From assembly GCA_030524175.1 (NCBI GenBank), contig JAUNHC010000003.1, forward strand, positions 62,001 to 126,000: 64,000 nucleotides of DNA. The letters run 5' to 3'. The translations under genes and the position numbers were made by a program. The notes under the pieces are model-generated. The model searched no databases and was not told the origin of the DNA. It worked only from the letters and a program-made list of their open reading frames with translations. This document shows, piece after piece, positions 9,022-16,776 of the stretch (the first letter of the stretch is position 1; each line of letters begins with the position of its first letter). The stretch is from Eubacteriales bacterium (lineage in GTDB: Bacteria > Bacillota > Clostridia > Lachnospirales > Lachnospiraceae).

Positions 9022-10404
9022 CTATTTATCCATAATCTGTACTTTTGTATCGTCTTTCATATCCAGATTATTGATATATTTCTTCGTCTCACGTACGATG
9101 ACATTGGACAGAAGCAGAACTGCCACCAGGTTTGGTATGGCCATTAGTGCATTTAGGATATCAGCGATGGTCCAGACCAGATTGAGAGATACCACAGGCG
9201 CAATTGCCGCAACAAGGATATACAGAATACGGTAGGGGATAAGCCCCTTCCTTCCCGCAAAGTATTCCACACAGCGCTCGCCGTAGTATGCCCATCCAAG
9301 AACAGTCGAATACGCAAATGAAATAATCCCCACCACAAGGATCAGCGGACCTAATACCGGTATCTGGGAAAATGCCAGTGTTGTAAGTATCCCTCCGTCA
9401 GTGATATTGCCCATATCAATGGACGGGTTCTTCATAATACTTGTCACAAGTACAAGACCAGTCATGGCACACACCACCACAGTGTCCCAAAAAGTACCTG
9501 TGCAGGAAACCAATGCCTGGCGCACGGGATTTCTTGTCTGGGCTGCAGCTGCCGCTATAGGAGCAGAACCCATACCTGATTCATTTGAGAACAGGCCCCT
9601 TGCAATACCATACTGCATGGCCATCATAATTCCTCTGCCTACCAGTCCGCCCGCTGCCGCTCCCGGTGTAAAAGCAAGGCTGCAGATCGTCTTCAATGCA
9701 GGCAGGATGAAATCAAAGTTAATACCAAGGATAATAATACATCCGATCACATAAAAAACAGCCATAAAAGGAACCAGCTTCTCACATACATTGGCTATGG
9801 CTTTGATCCCGCCGAAAATAACAAGAGCCGTCAGGGCTGCCACCACAATACCCACCAGGGCATTAGGAATGCCCAGATTTTCCTTACAGACTGTGGCAAT
9901 GGCATTTACCTGGGTTGCACAGCCGATTCCGAAAGAAGCAAATCCCCCGAAAAAAGCAAATATGACAGCAAGCCATTTCATATTCAGTCCCCGCTCCAGA
10001 GCATACATGGCACCGCCCTGCATACGGCCGTCTTTTGTTTTTACACGGTATTTCACTGCGATCAGAGATTCACTGTACTTAGTGGCAATTCCGAAAACAC
10101 CTGTAAGCCAGCACCACAATACAGCTCCGGGGCCGCCAAGTGCAACCGCTGTGCCCACACCGATGATATTCCCGGTACCGATGGTGGACGCAAGGGCTGT
10201 AGTCAGTGCTCCGAACTGGCTTACCTCACCTTCCGCATCCGGGTCCTTAGTTACTGACAGTCTGATACCTGTACCTATTTTCCGCTGTATAAAGCCGGTA
10301 CGAATGGTCATGAAAATATGGGTTCCCAAAAGCAGGATGATCATCCACCAGCTCCACACAAAAGCATCAATGTCACCAATGATCTTGGTCAATGAATCTA
10401 ACAT
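9022..10404 (-). CDS. Alanine/glycine:cation symporter (AGCS family)
   Basis: Sodium- or proton-coupled amino acid importer, 460 residues, about eleven transmembrane helices. Family motifs are GALTTALASTIGTGNIIGVGTA (first helix region), GGPGAVLWCW and the glycine-rich loop GLFSNESGMGSAPIAAAAA. It takes up alanine or glycine by family knowledge; the exact substrate is inferred. GGAGGAGG precedes the ATG. It is monocistronic, with its own promoter about 175 bases upstream. I looked for a glycine riboswitch in the long leader and did not find one. Confidence 0.93.
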   Translation of the reverse strand: MLDSLTKIIGDIDAFVWSWWMIILLLGTHIFMTIRTGFIQRKIGTGIRLSVTKDPDAEGEVSQFGALTTALASTIGTGNIIGVGTAVALGGPGAVLWCWLTGVFGIATKYSESLIAVKYRVKTKDGRMQGGAMYALERGLNMKWLAVIFAFFGGFASFGIGCATQVNAIATVCKENLGIPNALVGIVVAALTALVIFGGIKAIANVCEKLVPFMAVFYVIGCIIILGINFDFILPALKTICSLAFTPGAAAGGLVGRGIMMAMQYGIARGLFSNESGMGSAPIAAAAAQTRNPVRQALVSCTGTFWDTVVVCAMTGLVLVTSIMKNPSIDMGNITDGGILTTLAFSQIPVLGPLILVVGIISFAYSTVLGWAYYGERCVEYFAGRKGLIPYRILYILVAAIAPVVSLNLVWTIADILNALMAIPNLVAVLLLSNVIVRETKKYINNLDMKDDTKVQIMDK

Positions 10405-10710
10405 AGTTTACCTCCTCCGCCTCGTTATGAAACGATACTCCGAACCGGCTTCCTGCCATTATATGTATAGGATTTCTGAAATATACAGACTATCAGCCGG
10501 ACAGAAAAAGGTGTACTGCGGCATAGTCGCTGTACACCCTTGTACTTCCTGCATTCCGAATATCATTATATAGAAAACAGTATACAGGATTCATTTTTGT
10601 TTTGCAAGAAATATTTTGTCAGATTAAAGCAATAGACTAATGCCGTATTACTGTTTTCCAATCGTATTAAAGATTGGCGGCATCACACTGTTCTTATTTT
10701 TAGTGTATGT
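10405..10710 (-). promoter_or_regulatory. Leader and promoter of the AGCS gene
   Basis: Minus-strand TTGCAA (10602-10607) and TATACT (10579-10584) with a 17-base spacer give a good promoter. The 5' leader of about 170 bases contains an inverted repeat GGTGTAC...GTACACC (about 10510-10540) that could fold into a hairpin. No known riboswitch was recognised. Nothing else is seen between this promoter and the end of the next gene at 10711. Confidence 0.65.
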
Positions 10711-11649
10711 TCAGGCTGTCCAGCAAAGATTGCTGCAATACCAGAGACAGACAGAATTCTTACCATAGCAGGACTTAAGGGACGCCTTATATTTGTCTAC
10801 CATAAATGCAGGATGGTATGAAGTTTTGGCTTTTCTCAGTCCTTCCAGCCCTAAATCTTCTTCCCTGTTCACATACCGGTAACACTGAAGCTGGTTCTGG
10901 GCAAACTGCTGATTTATTACAGCGTACAGCTCAGGAATTGTATCGAGAGCCTTTTCAAAGTGGGTCACAAAGGTGTCCTCAGTAACCTGCTCTCCCAAGG
11001 TAAACGCCATCACCTGGCCGTCCACCCGGATAAGCCCTCCCTGAAATCCCAGCTCTTCATAATATTGGAATGCCAGTTCAATTGCCTTCTTCTCAGCTTC
11101 AAGGGACGGATTCATCTCCCGGCTCTCTCTCCATTTTGCAGCCATATCAAGACACTCCTGTTTATTTTCCGGGGTGATCGTCTCATATGTGAAATCATGG
11201 AGTTTTTTAAAACGATTCACATGATTCTTCTTTTTGTGGTAGCGCTTTCCGCTTAAATTGCACAAATCCGCTGTCTCATATACATAGTCGCTTCCATCTC
11301 TGTCGTACTCCAGCTGGAAAATTTCGGGATAGCTTTCTTCCAGGGCTTCCTTCATCTCGGCAGAAAGATCTGCAAAAAGCATTTCTTTTTTCAGGTTTCT
11401 GGCATCCTCGGAAAGTTTCTGGATGATTTCAGGAAAGTATTCATTGTACTCTGCCACATGGTAAATGGCCTGGTCTTCCGTAACGGTTCGGAACACAATA
11501 GTCTCTTCCACAATTGTATACGTAAGATTTAAGTCCTGGCTCCAGATAATAATATTTCCCACACTGTAGTTACAGCCTCTGTTTCCTGATTTACTGAGAT
11601 ATTTTTTCATTTCCTGCAAATTTTCCATTGATATTTTTTTAAATTCCAT
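10711..11649 (-). CDS. DUF2156 / phosphatidylglycerol lysyltransferase C-terminal-like protein
   Basis: 312-residue soluble protein resembling the GNAT-fold DUF2156 family related to the aminoacyl-transfer half of MprF. Typical stretches are KRYHKKKNHVNRFKKLHDFTYETI in the middle and YVNREEDLGLEGLRKAKTSYHP near the end. It lacks the membrane half, so it is a stand-alone cytoplasmic transferase of unknown acceptor. The ATG at 11649 is preferred because AGGACAAGG lies upstream; the in-frame ATG at 11682 would overlap the preceding gene. It forms a two-gene operon with the GNAT protein, which ends 16 bases upstream. Confidence 0.8.
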   Translation of the reverse strand: MEFKKISMENLQEMKKYLSKSGNRGCNYSVGNIIIWSQDLNLTYTIVEETIVFRTVTEDQAIYHVAEYNEYFPEIIQKLSEDARNLKKEMLFADLSAEMKEALEESYPEIFQLEYDRDGSDYVYETADLCNLSGKRYHKKKNHVNRFKKLHDFTYETITPENKQECLDMAAKWRESREMNPSLEAEKKAIELAFQYYEELGFQGGLIRVDGQVMAFTLGEQVTEDTFVTHFEKALDTIPELYAVINQQFAQNQLQCYRYVNREEDLGLEGLRKAKTSYHPAFMVDKYKASLKSCYGKNSVCLWYCSNLCWTA

Positions 11650-11665
11650 TTTACACCTTGTCCTT

Positions 11666-12625
11666 TCAAATAGGTATGACACCGTGAATTTCTCTCACCT
11701 GCTGCCGGGCACAGACTGAAATAAGGGGACTGCTGGCCCCGGCTGTGACCGGGATAGCGGCTGTATCAGAGAAGCTGGCCTTGTCCGGATTTATATAAGA
11801 TAGAACCTCCGTTTGACAAACACCTGCCCGGGATAGAGCAGACCCAAGCTCATTCCAGCAAGGCTTGCTCATGCCATAATAATTTATATGAAACATCTGT
11901 TTCTTTATATTCCCCTGGAGAAAACCAATGATCTCACCAGAGCTTACAATCTTATAAAAACATGATTCTTTGTCTGCAAGCAGCCAGTCCAGGCAGAACA
12001 TTTCTATTTCCTTGGGAAAGCTGACATTGCAGTTTGTATAAGTCCATCTGCGGCTCATAAGCTCTGCGGCTCCCCCTCTCTCTGCACTGCTCAATCCGGT
12101 TTTCTCAAGGAAGATCCTCTCCCCTGATGTGCCCCGGGCTGCCTGTGAGATCGTCTTGTCCCCAGCAGGCTCTTCTGACCGTTGGGTAGCATCTCTTTCT
12201 TCCAGTCTGTTATTTATATAAAATGACGAAATTTTATTCATTGGCTGAAACTGAAACCTTAGGTAATAATCCACAAGACTCTGCTCTGCCGGGATCAGGA
12301 AAATCATTTGGTCTCCATCGGAGAAAATCTCTTCCTTAGCAGCAGCAATCAGGCGTCCCATGATTCCTTTTCCTCTCCAGTCTCTTTTCGTTGCCAAAGC
12401 ATAAAAATACCAGGCATTTTGGGCCTTGTCTCCGTATGTCCTGACTGTACATGGAAGCTTATAAAGCATGGCTGTGATGATTCCGTTCTGTACCTCACAC
12501 AATGTATATTCCGGGCGGAATACCCGTCGGAAGAAATCATCTCTGTATTCATCCTCATCCCCAAAAGCCTGTTTCCACAAGATTTTAAGCTGAGGAATGT
12601 CTTCATATTTACCGTGACGTATCAT
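11666..12625 (-). CDS. GNAT-family N-acetyltransferase (Eis-like)
   Basis: 319-residue acetyl-CoA-dependent transferase. The N-terminal GNAT core shows RHGKYEDIPQLKILWKQAFGD, then the acetyl-CoA loop ATKRDWRGKGIMGRLI (about 86-101) and FLIPAEQSLVDYYLRFQF, a pattern seen in Eis-like two-domain acetyltransferases. The C-terminal half is not recognised. The ATG at 12625 has AAGGTG six bases upstream; a GTG nine bases earlier is less likely. Promoter TTGTTT (12677-12682) and TATACT (12654-12659) with 17-base spacing. It heads the operon with the DUF2156 protein; substrate unknown. Confidence 0.82.
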   Translation of the reverse strand: MIRHGKYEDIPQLKILWKQAFGDEDEYRDDFFRRVFRPEYTLCEVQNGIITAMLYKLPCTVRTYGDKAQNAWYFYALATKRDWRGKGIMGRLIAAAKEEIFSDGDQMIFLIPAEQSLVDYYLRFQFQPMNKISSFYINNRLEERDATQRSEEPAGDKTISQAARGTSGERIFLEKTGLSSAERGGAAELMSRRWTYTNCNVSFPKEIEMFCLDWLLADKESCFYKIVSSGEIIGFLQGNIKKQMFHINYYGMSKPCWNELGSALSRAGVCQTEVLSYINPDKASFSDTAAIPVTAGASSPLISVCARQQVREIHGVIPI

Positions 12626-12653
12626 TTTGATCACCTTCTGTCTTTTCCTCTAT

Positions 12654-12682
12654 AGTATATACAATTAAGAAATATAAAACAA
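12654..12682 (-). promoter_or_regulatory. Promoter of the GNAT-DUF2156 operon
   Basis: Minus-strand TTGTTT and TATACT separated by 17 bases, 28 bases upstream of the acetyltransferase start codon. Confidence 0.6.
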
Positions 12683-12752
12683 GACTTTTTTTGTTAAGTT
12701 TCTGTGTCCCCATAAACTTCTTGAACAAAGTGAGTAGCAGTATACAAAGAAA

Positions 12753-12781
12753 GACAGCAACGGCTGGATTCCGTCACTGTC
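12753..12781 (-). terminator. Terminator of the threonine aldolase operon
   Basis: Minus-strand hairpin GACAG..ACGG / CCGT..CTGTC with a two-by-two internal loop, followed by TTTCTTT, just after the aldolase stop codon. Confidence 0.65.
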
Positions 12782-12788
12782 CTTCCAA

Positions 12789-13826
12789 TTAATCCCATTT
12801 TTTCAGATCATTTAAAAACTGCTCTACAGCATCCTCTCTGGTGGCCCAGCTTGTACAGAAACGCACAATGCTTGACTGACTGTCATAGGCACCGGAATAG
12901 GTACAGGCATATTTCTCCTGGATTTTATCCAGAATATTATTTGGTATCACCGGAAACTGCTGGTTTGTTGTACTGTCAACATAGAGCTTAAAGCCCTTTG
13001 CCAAAAATCCTTCTTTCAGCTCCATTGCCAGCTTGTCTGCCCTGCGGGACAAATCCCAATACAGCTCGTCCCGGAACAGCTCCATAAACTGGATTCCCAG
13101 AAGCCTTCCCTTTGCCAGCATTCCGCCCTTCTGCTTGATAACATAGCGGAAATCCTGCTTCAATTCCGGATTTGTGATCACAACAGCTTCACCAAATAAG
13201 GCGCCGCACTTAGTTCCGCCTATATAGAATACATCACAATACCTTGCAATATCCCACAGACTTAGATCATTATCTTCCGCTGCCAGTGCATATCCCATCC
13301 GTGCCCCATCCATATACAGATACAGCCCGCACTGCCTGCAGACCTGATGAAGGGCTTCCAACTCCTGTTTATGATAAATCAGGCCGAATTCTGTGGAATT
13401 GGAAATATACACCATCTTCGGCTGTACCGTATGTTCAAAGCTGTCATCCTCCACATGTTCCTGATACATGCGGAGTACCTGGTCTGCTGTTATTTTTCCG
13501 TCCCTGGACGGTGCAGTAAGGACCTTATGCCCTGCCGCCTCAATAGCCCCTGTCTCATGTACGGAAATATGCCCGCATTCAGCCGAAATGACCCCCTGAT
13601 GAGTGCGCAGGGCAGCACTGATCACTGTAGTGTTGGTCTGGGTTCCTCCCACCAGAAAGTGTACGTCTGCCTCAGGTGCCTTGCACACATCCTTGATCAT
13701 TTCTCTGGCCTGTGCACAATACTCATCCTCACCGTATCCTGCTGACTGAACCATATTCGTCTCAGCCAGCTTATTAAGGATACGCTCATGTGCGCCTTCT
13801 GTATAATCACTTGTGAAATAAATCAT
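12789..13826 (-). CDS. Low-specificity threonine aldolase (beta-eliminating lyase family)
   Basis: PLP-dependent enzyme, 345 residues, expected to cleave threonine or related beta-hydroxy amino acids to glycine and an aldehyde. The N-terminus MIYFTSDYTEGAHERIL and the GGTQTNTTVISAALR and YMDGARMGYAL stretches are typical. The PLP lysine is in DVFYIGGTKCGALFGEAVV. The ATG at 13826 follows GAGGGAG; an ATG at 13847 that would give a 4-base overlap with the upstream gene is a weaker alternative. It is the last gene of the MerR operon, after the aldo/keto reductase that could reduce the aldehyde product; that link is inferred. Confidence 0.9.
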   Translation of the reverse strand: MIYFTSDYTEGAHERILNKLAETNMVQSAGYGEDEYCAQAREMIKDVCKAPEADVHFLVGGTQTNTTVISAALRTHQGVISAECGHISVHETGAIEAAGHKVLTAPSRDGKITADQVLRMYQEHVEDDSFEHTVQPKMVYISNSTEFGLIYHKQELEALHQVCRQCGLYLYMDGARMGYALAAEDNDLSLWDIARYCDVFYIGGTKCGALFGEAVVITNPELKQDFRYVIKQKGGMLAKGRLLGIQFMELFRDELYWDLSRRADKLAMELKEGFLAKGFKLYVDSTTNQQFPVIPNNILDKIQEKYACTYSGAYDSQSSIVRFCTSWATREDAVEQFLNDLKKWD

Positions 13827-13843
13827 ACTGTCTCCCTCTCTCG

Positions 13844-14959
13844 TCATCTTTCTGTATCAAAGGTCTCGCCGACCTTCTTCATATACTCCATAACAGGCAA
13901 ATGCTGGGGACACTGCTCCTCACACTGGCCGCAGGCGATACAATCTGAGGCAGCGCCGTAATTATCCATAAACCCTTTATAATTAGCTCTGGAATTAGAC
14001 TTCTCTCCGAACTGGCAGAATGTATTATATAATTTAAAATATTCCGAAACAGGAATATTCTGAGGACATCCCTCCACACAGTATTTACAGCCTGTACAGG
14101 GAATTGCAATGCTGGCATTGATCATATCCGTCACTTTTTCTATGATCTGCATTTCCTCACTGTTAAGAGGCCGGAAATCCTTCATATACGAAGTATTGTC
14201 CATAAGCTGGCTGTAATCCGACATTCCGGAAAGAACCATAAACACTCCCGGAAGGCTTGCCGTATACCGGACAGCCCAGGAAGCAGCAGAACTTTCAGGC
14301 GCATATTCTCTGAAAATCTTCTCCGCCTCATCAGGAACATTTGCCAGCATACCGCCCTTCACCGGCTCCATTACGATCACCGGCTTATTATGTGCCCTGC
14401 AGATATCATAGCAGGCATGTGCCCGGACATTGGCATCCTCCCAATCGATATAATTGATCTGAAGCTGCACAAACTCTGTCTCCGGATGGTCATTGAGAAT
14501 CTTTTCAAGAAGCTCCGGTGTGTCGTGGAAAGAGAATCCCAGCTTCCTGATCTTGCCCTCTTCTTTCATTCTGACTCCAAATTCAAAGCCGCCAAACTTC
14601 TCCGTCAGTTCATAGTTCTCCTGGTTCAGGCAATGCATCAGATAGTAATCAAAATACTCTACCCCGCATTTCTCCAGCTGATGGCTGAATATCTTTTCCA
14701 GGTCCCCTTCTTCCTTTAAGATCATGGTAGGCATTTTAGTAGCAAGCTGAAAACTCTCTCTTGCATGTCTGCGCACCAGCGCCTCTCTTACTGCTGTCTC
14801 ACTGGCACTCTCATGATATAAGTAGGCTGTGTCAAAATATGTAAATCCCTGCTCCAAAAAAGAATCCACCATCTTACAGACCTGCTCCATATCTATACTC
14901 TTTTGGTCGTCTTTATTCAATAAAGGCAGACGCATACATCCGAATCCTAAATTTTTCAT
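13844..14959 (-). CDS. Aldo/keto reductase with C-terminal 4Fe-4S ferredoxin domain
   Basis: 371-residue oxidoreductase. The N-terminal TIM barrel (about 1-270) has LGFGCMRLPL at the start and TYFDTAYLYHE with the catalytic tyrosine. The C-terminal part carries two cysteine clusters, CTGCKYCVEGCP and CIACGQCEEQCP, which bind two iron-sulfur clusters, so electrons may come from ferredoxin instead of, or as well as, NADPH. Such fusions are common in anaerobes. The ATG at 14959 is chosen because GGAGAAAGGG precedes it. It lies between the MerR gene and the threonine aldolase in one operon. Confidence 0.92.
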   Translation of the reverse strand: MKNLGFGCMRLPLLNKDDQKSIDMEQVCKMVDSFLEQGFTYFDTAYLYHESASETAVREALVRRHARESFQLATKMPTMILKEEGDLEKIFSHQLEKCGVEYFDYYLMHCLNQENYELTEKFGGFEFGVRMKEEGKIRKLGFSFHDTPELLEKILNDHPETEFVQLQINYIDWEDANVRAHACYDICRAHNKPVIVMEPVKGGMLANVPDEAEKIFREYAPESSAASWAVRYTASLPGVFMVLSGMSDYSQLMDNTSYMKDFRPLNSEEMQIIEKVTDMINASIAIPCTGCKYCVEGCPQNIPVSEYFKLYNTFCQFGEKSNSRANYKGFMDNYGAASDCIACGQCEEQCPQHLPVMEYMKKVGETFDTER

Positions 14960-14981
14960 AATTTTCCCTTTCTCCATTGTA

Positions 14982-15356
14982 CTAATCCCAGTTTAATTTA
15001 CCTGTCTTCTCAGCAGCTTCATATCTGCTGATTTTTTTGTTAAGTCTTTCAAGGGTACTCTGCATATCCTGTATCTTGGCTACAAGCTTCTCCCTCTCTT
15101 CCACAAGCAGTTCTTTTCTTGCAGAAAAGGTAGAGTCCCCTTGCAGGGTCAGCGCACAGTATTCGATGAGACTCTCAATGGGAATCCCGGCAGAACGCAT
15201 ACACTTTACCAGACCGATCCAGTTGCAGGATTCCTCTGTATAATTGCGGATCCCGCTCTTTGTTCTCTCAACTCTCGGTATCAGCCCGATCCTCTCATAA
15301 TAACGTAAGGTATCAGCAGAAATATCGTATCTTTTGCTGACTTCGGCTATGGTCAT
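14982..15356 (-). CDS. MerR-family transcriptional regulator
   Basis: 124-residue DNA-binding activator. The N-terminus TIAEVSKRYDISADTLRYYERIGLIP is a canonical MerR winged helix-turn-helix, followed by a coiled coil (about 75-115) for dimerisation. The C-terminal effector region is short and has no cysteine pair, which fits the aldehyde- or stress-responsive AdhR group better than metal sensors. AAAGGAGAGG precedes the ATG at 15356; the upstream in-frame ATG at 15383 has none. Its own promoter has the 19-base spacer and internal dyad typical of MerR control, so it should autoregulate the operon. Confidence 0.9.
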   Translation of the reverse strand: MTIAEVSKRYDISADTLRYYERIGLIPRVERTKSGIRNYTEESCNWIGLVKCMRSAGIPIESLIEYCALTLQGDSTFSARKELLVEEREKLVAKIQDMQSTLERLNKKISRYEAAEKTGKLNWD

Positions 15357-15401
15357 ATTCCTCTCCTTTCCTGCATCAGGCAACAGCTTTTTTCACTCAA
15401 T

Positions 15402-15432
15402 ATATTATAATCCTTAGAGTACACTCCAGGTC
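15402..15432 (-). promoter_or_regulatory. MerR-type promoter with 19-base spacer and operator dyad
   Basis: Minus-strand TTGACC (15427-15432) and TATAAT (15402-15407) are 19 bases apart rather than 17. The spacer holds the imperfect dyad CTGGAGTGTACTCTAAG. This is the classic overlong promoter that MerR proteins activate by twisting the DNA. Confidence 0.85.
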
Positions 15433-15491
15433 AAGAAAAACATAAAATATGTGCAATATGCACAAAAACCCTCGTAAAAGTTGACATAAAG

Positions 15492-15520
15492 TTGATTTTT
15501 TTTCCATTTTGCATTATAAT
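15492..15520 (+). promoter_or_regulatory. Promoter of the KamA-like gene
   Basis: TTGATT (15492-15497) and TATAAT (15515-15520) with a 17-base spacer, about 54 bases before the start codon. It is divergent from the MerR promoter. Confidence 0.7.
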
Positions 15521-15573
15521 GGAAAACAGGTCACATAAAAACAGATACCTCACAAAAATCTAACAGAAAGAAG

Positions 15574-16677
15574 ATGATGAAAATGGATTGGAAAAATGCA
15601 CTGAAAAAAAATATCACAAGGGCAGATGAGCTTCAGGATATCCTGCACCTGAACAGCGCCCAGACAACTCAGCTGGATCACATATTGGACAAGTTTCCAA
15701 TGAGTATTCCTGAATATTATCTCTCCCTTATTAACTGGGAGGACAAAGACGACCCTGTACGGAAAATGTGCATTCCCTCCATTGAGGAAACCGATTTATC
15801 CGGCGATTTTGATACCAGCGGCGAAGGTGACAACACGAAAATGACAGGACTTCAGCATAAATACCATGAAACCGCTTTAATCCTTTCTACACACCAATGT
15901 GCCATGTACTGCCGCCACTGCTTCCGCAAAAGGCTGGTAGGTGTCTCCACTGAAGAGACCACGGGCAATATCGATCTGATGGCAGATTATGTACGAAGCC
16001 ACACAGAAATCAGCAACGTCCTCATATCCGGCGGAGATGCTTTTCTTAACAGCAACCGCATCATTGAGCATTATCTGAAGCTTTTCACTGAAATAGACCA
16101 TCTTGATTTCATCCGCTTCGGAACAAGAACTCCTGTCGTACTTCCTATGCGTATTTACGATGATCCTGAACTGTTGGATATACTGGAAACTTACAACAAC
16201 AAAAAACAGATTTATGTTGTCACCCAGTTTAATCATCCTAATGAATTGACTGAAGATGCGAAAAGAGCAGTCTCTGCCCTGACGCACAGAGGCATTATTG
16301 TAAGAAACCAGACTGTACTGTTAAAAGGTGTAAATGACAACGGTAAGATCCTGGGTACTCTTCTTAAAGAAATGACACGTTCAGGCATTGTACCTTATTA
16401 CATTTTCCAATGCCGCCCTGTCACAGGTGTGAAAAACCAGTTCCAGGTACCGCTTCTTGCCGGCTGTCAGATTGTGGAAGAGGCCAAGGCAATGCAGAAC
16501 GGGCAAGGAAAGTGTATCCGCTATGCCATGTCTCACAGGACAGGAAAAATAGAAATATTGGGAACTTTGGAAGACAACAAGATGTTATTTAAATATCACC
16601 AGGCCAAGAACGACGGGGACAAAGGAAAAATTTTCACGCTGTCCTTAACGCCGGACCAGACCTGGCTGGAAGAATGA
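15574..16677 (+). CDS. KamA-family radical SAM protein of unknown substrate
   Basis: 367-residue iron-sulfur radical SAM enzyme related to lysine 2,3-aminomutase. The cluster motif CAMYCRHC (residues about 109-116) and the SAM-binding ISGGDAFL are clear. However, the substrate-binding motif of lysine aminomutase (QCDLSxG) reads QCRPVTG, and the PLP-lysine region (VDAPGGGGKxPV) is replaced by a stretch ending MSHRTGKIEILG. Both aspartates that hold lysine, and the recognisable PLP lysine motif, are therefore absent. It is probably not a lysine 2,3-aminomutase. Monocistronic. The ribosome site (AGAAAGAAG) is weak, and the start could be any of the ATGs at residues 1, 2 or 4. Confidence 0.82.
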   Translation: MMKMDWKNALKKNITRADELQDILHLNSAQTTQLDHILDKFPMSIPEYYLSLINWEDKDDPVRKMCIPSIEETDLSGDFDTSGEGDNTKMTGLQHKYHETALILSTHQCAMYCRHCFRKRLVGVSTEETTGNIDLMADYVRSHTEISNVLISGGDAFLNSNRIIEHYLKLFTEIDHLDFIRFGTRTPVVLPMRIYDDPELLDILETYNNKKQIYVVTQFNHPNELTEDAKRAVSALTHRGIIVRNQTVLLKGVNDNGKILGTLLKEMTRSGIVPYYIFQCRPVTGVKNQFQVPLLAGCQIVEEAKAMQNGQGKCIRYAMSHRTGKIEILGTLEDNKMLFKYHQAKNDGDKGKIFTLSLTPDQTWLEE

Positions 16678-16722
16678 TCCTATTCTATAGATACTTCCTG
16701 AAGGAACTCTCTTACATTATTG

Positions 16723-16776
16723 CCGGGTGTATGATCCGGCCGGGTGTACGATCTGCCGGGTATATTATCTTACCGG
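16723..16776. repeat. Short imperfect tandem repeat between kamA-like gene and nrdJ
   Basis: Three adjacent units of 16-17 bases begin CCGGGTGTATGATC, CCGGGTGTACGATC and CCGGGTATATTATC, followed by a partial ACCGG. They fill the space between the two convergent genes; no conventional terminator was seen there. Confidence 0.6.

Noticed and set aside
9791-10573. 260-codon plus-strand open frame
   Set aside because: It is antisense to the AGCS symporter gene. Its composition (rich in Ala, Pro, Ile, Thr) mirrors hydrophobic helices read backwards, and it has no ribosome site.
10405-10600. Glycine riboswitch before the AGCS gene
   Set aside because: The family is often under glycine riboswitch control, but the conserved riboswitch core was not found in the leader.
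15574-16677. Lysine 2,3-aminomutase
   Set aside because: The lysine-binding aspartates and PLP-lysine motif of that enzyme are absent.
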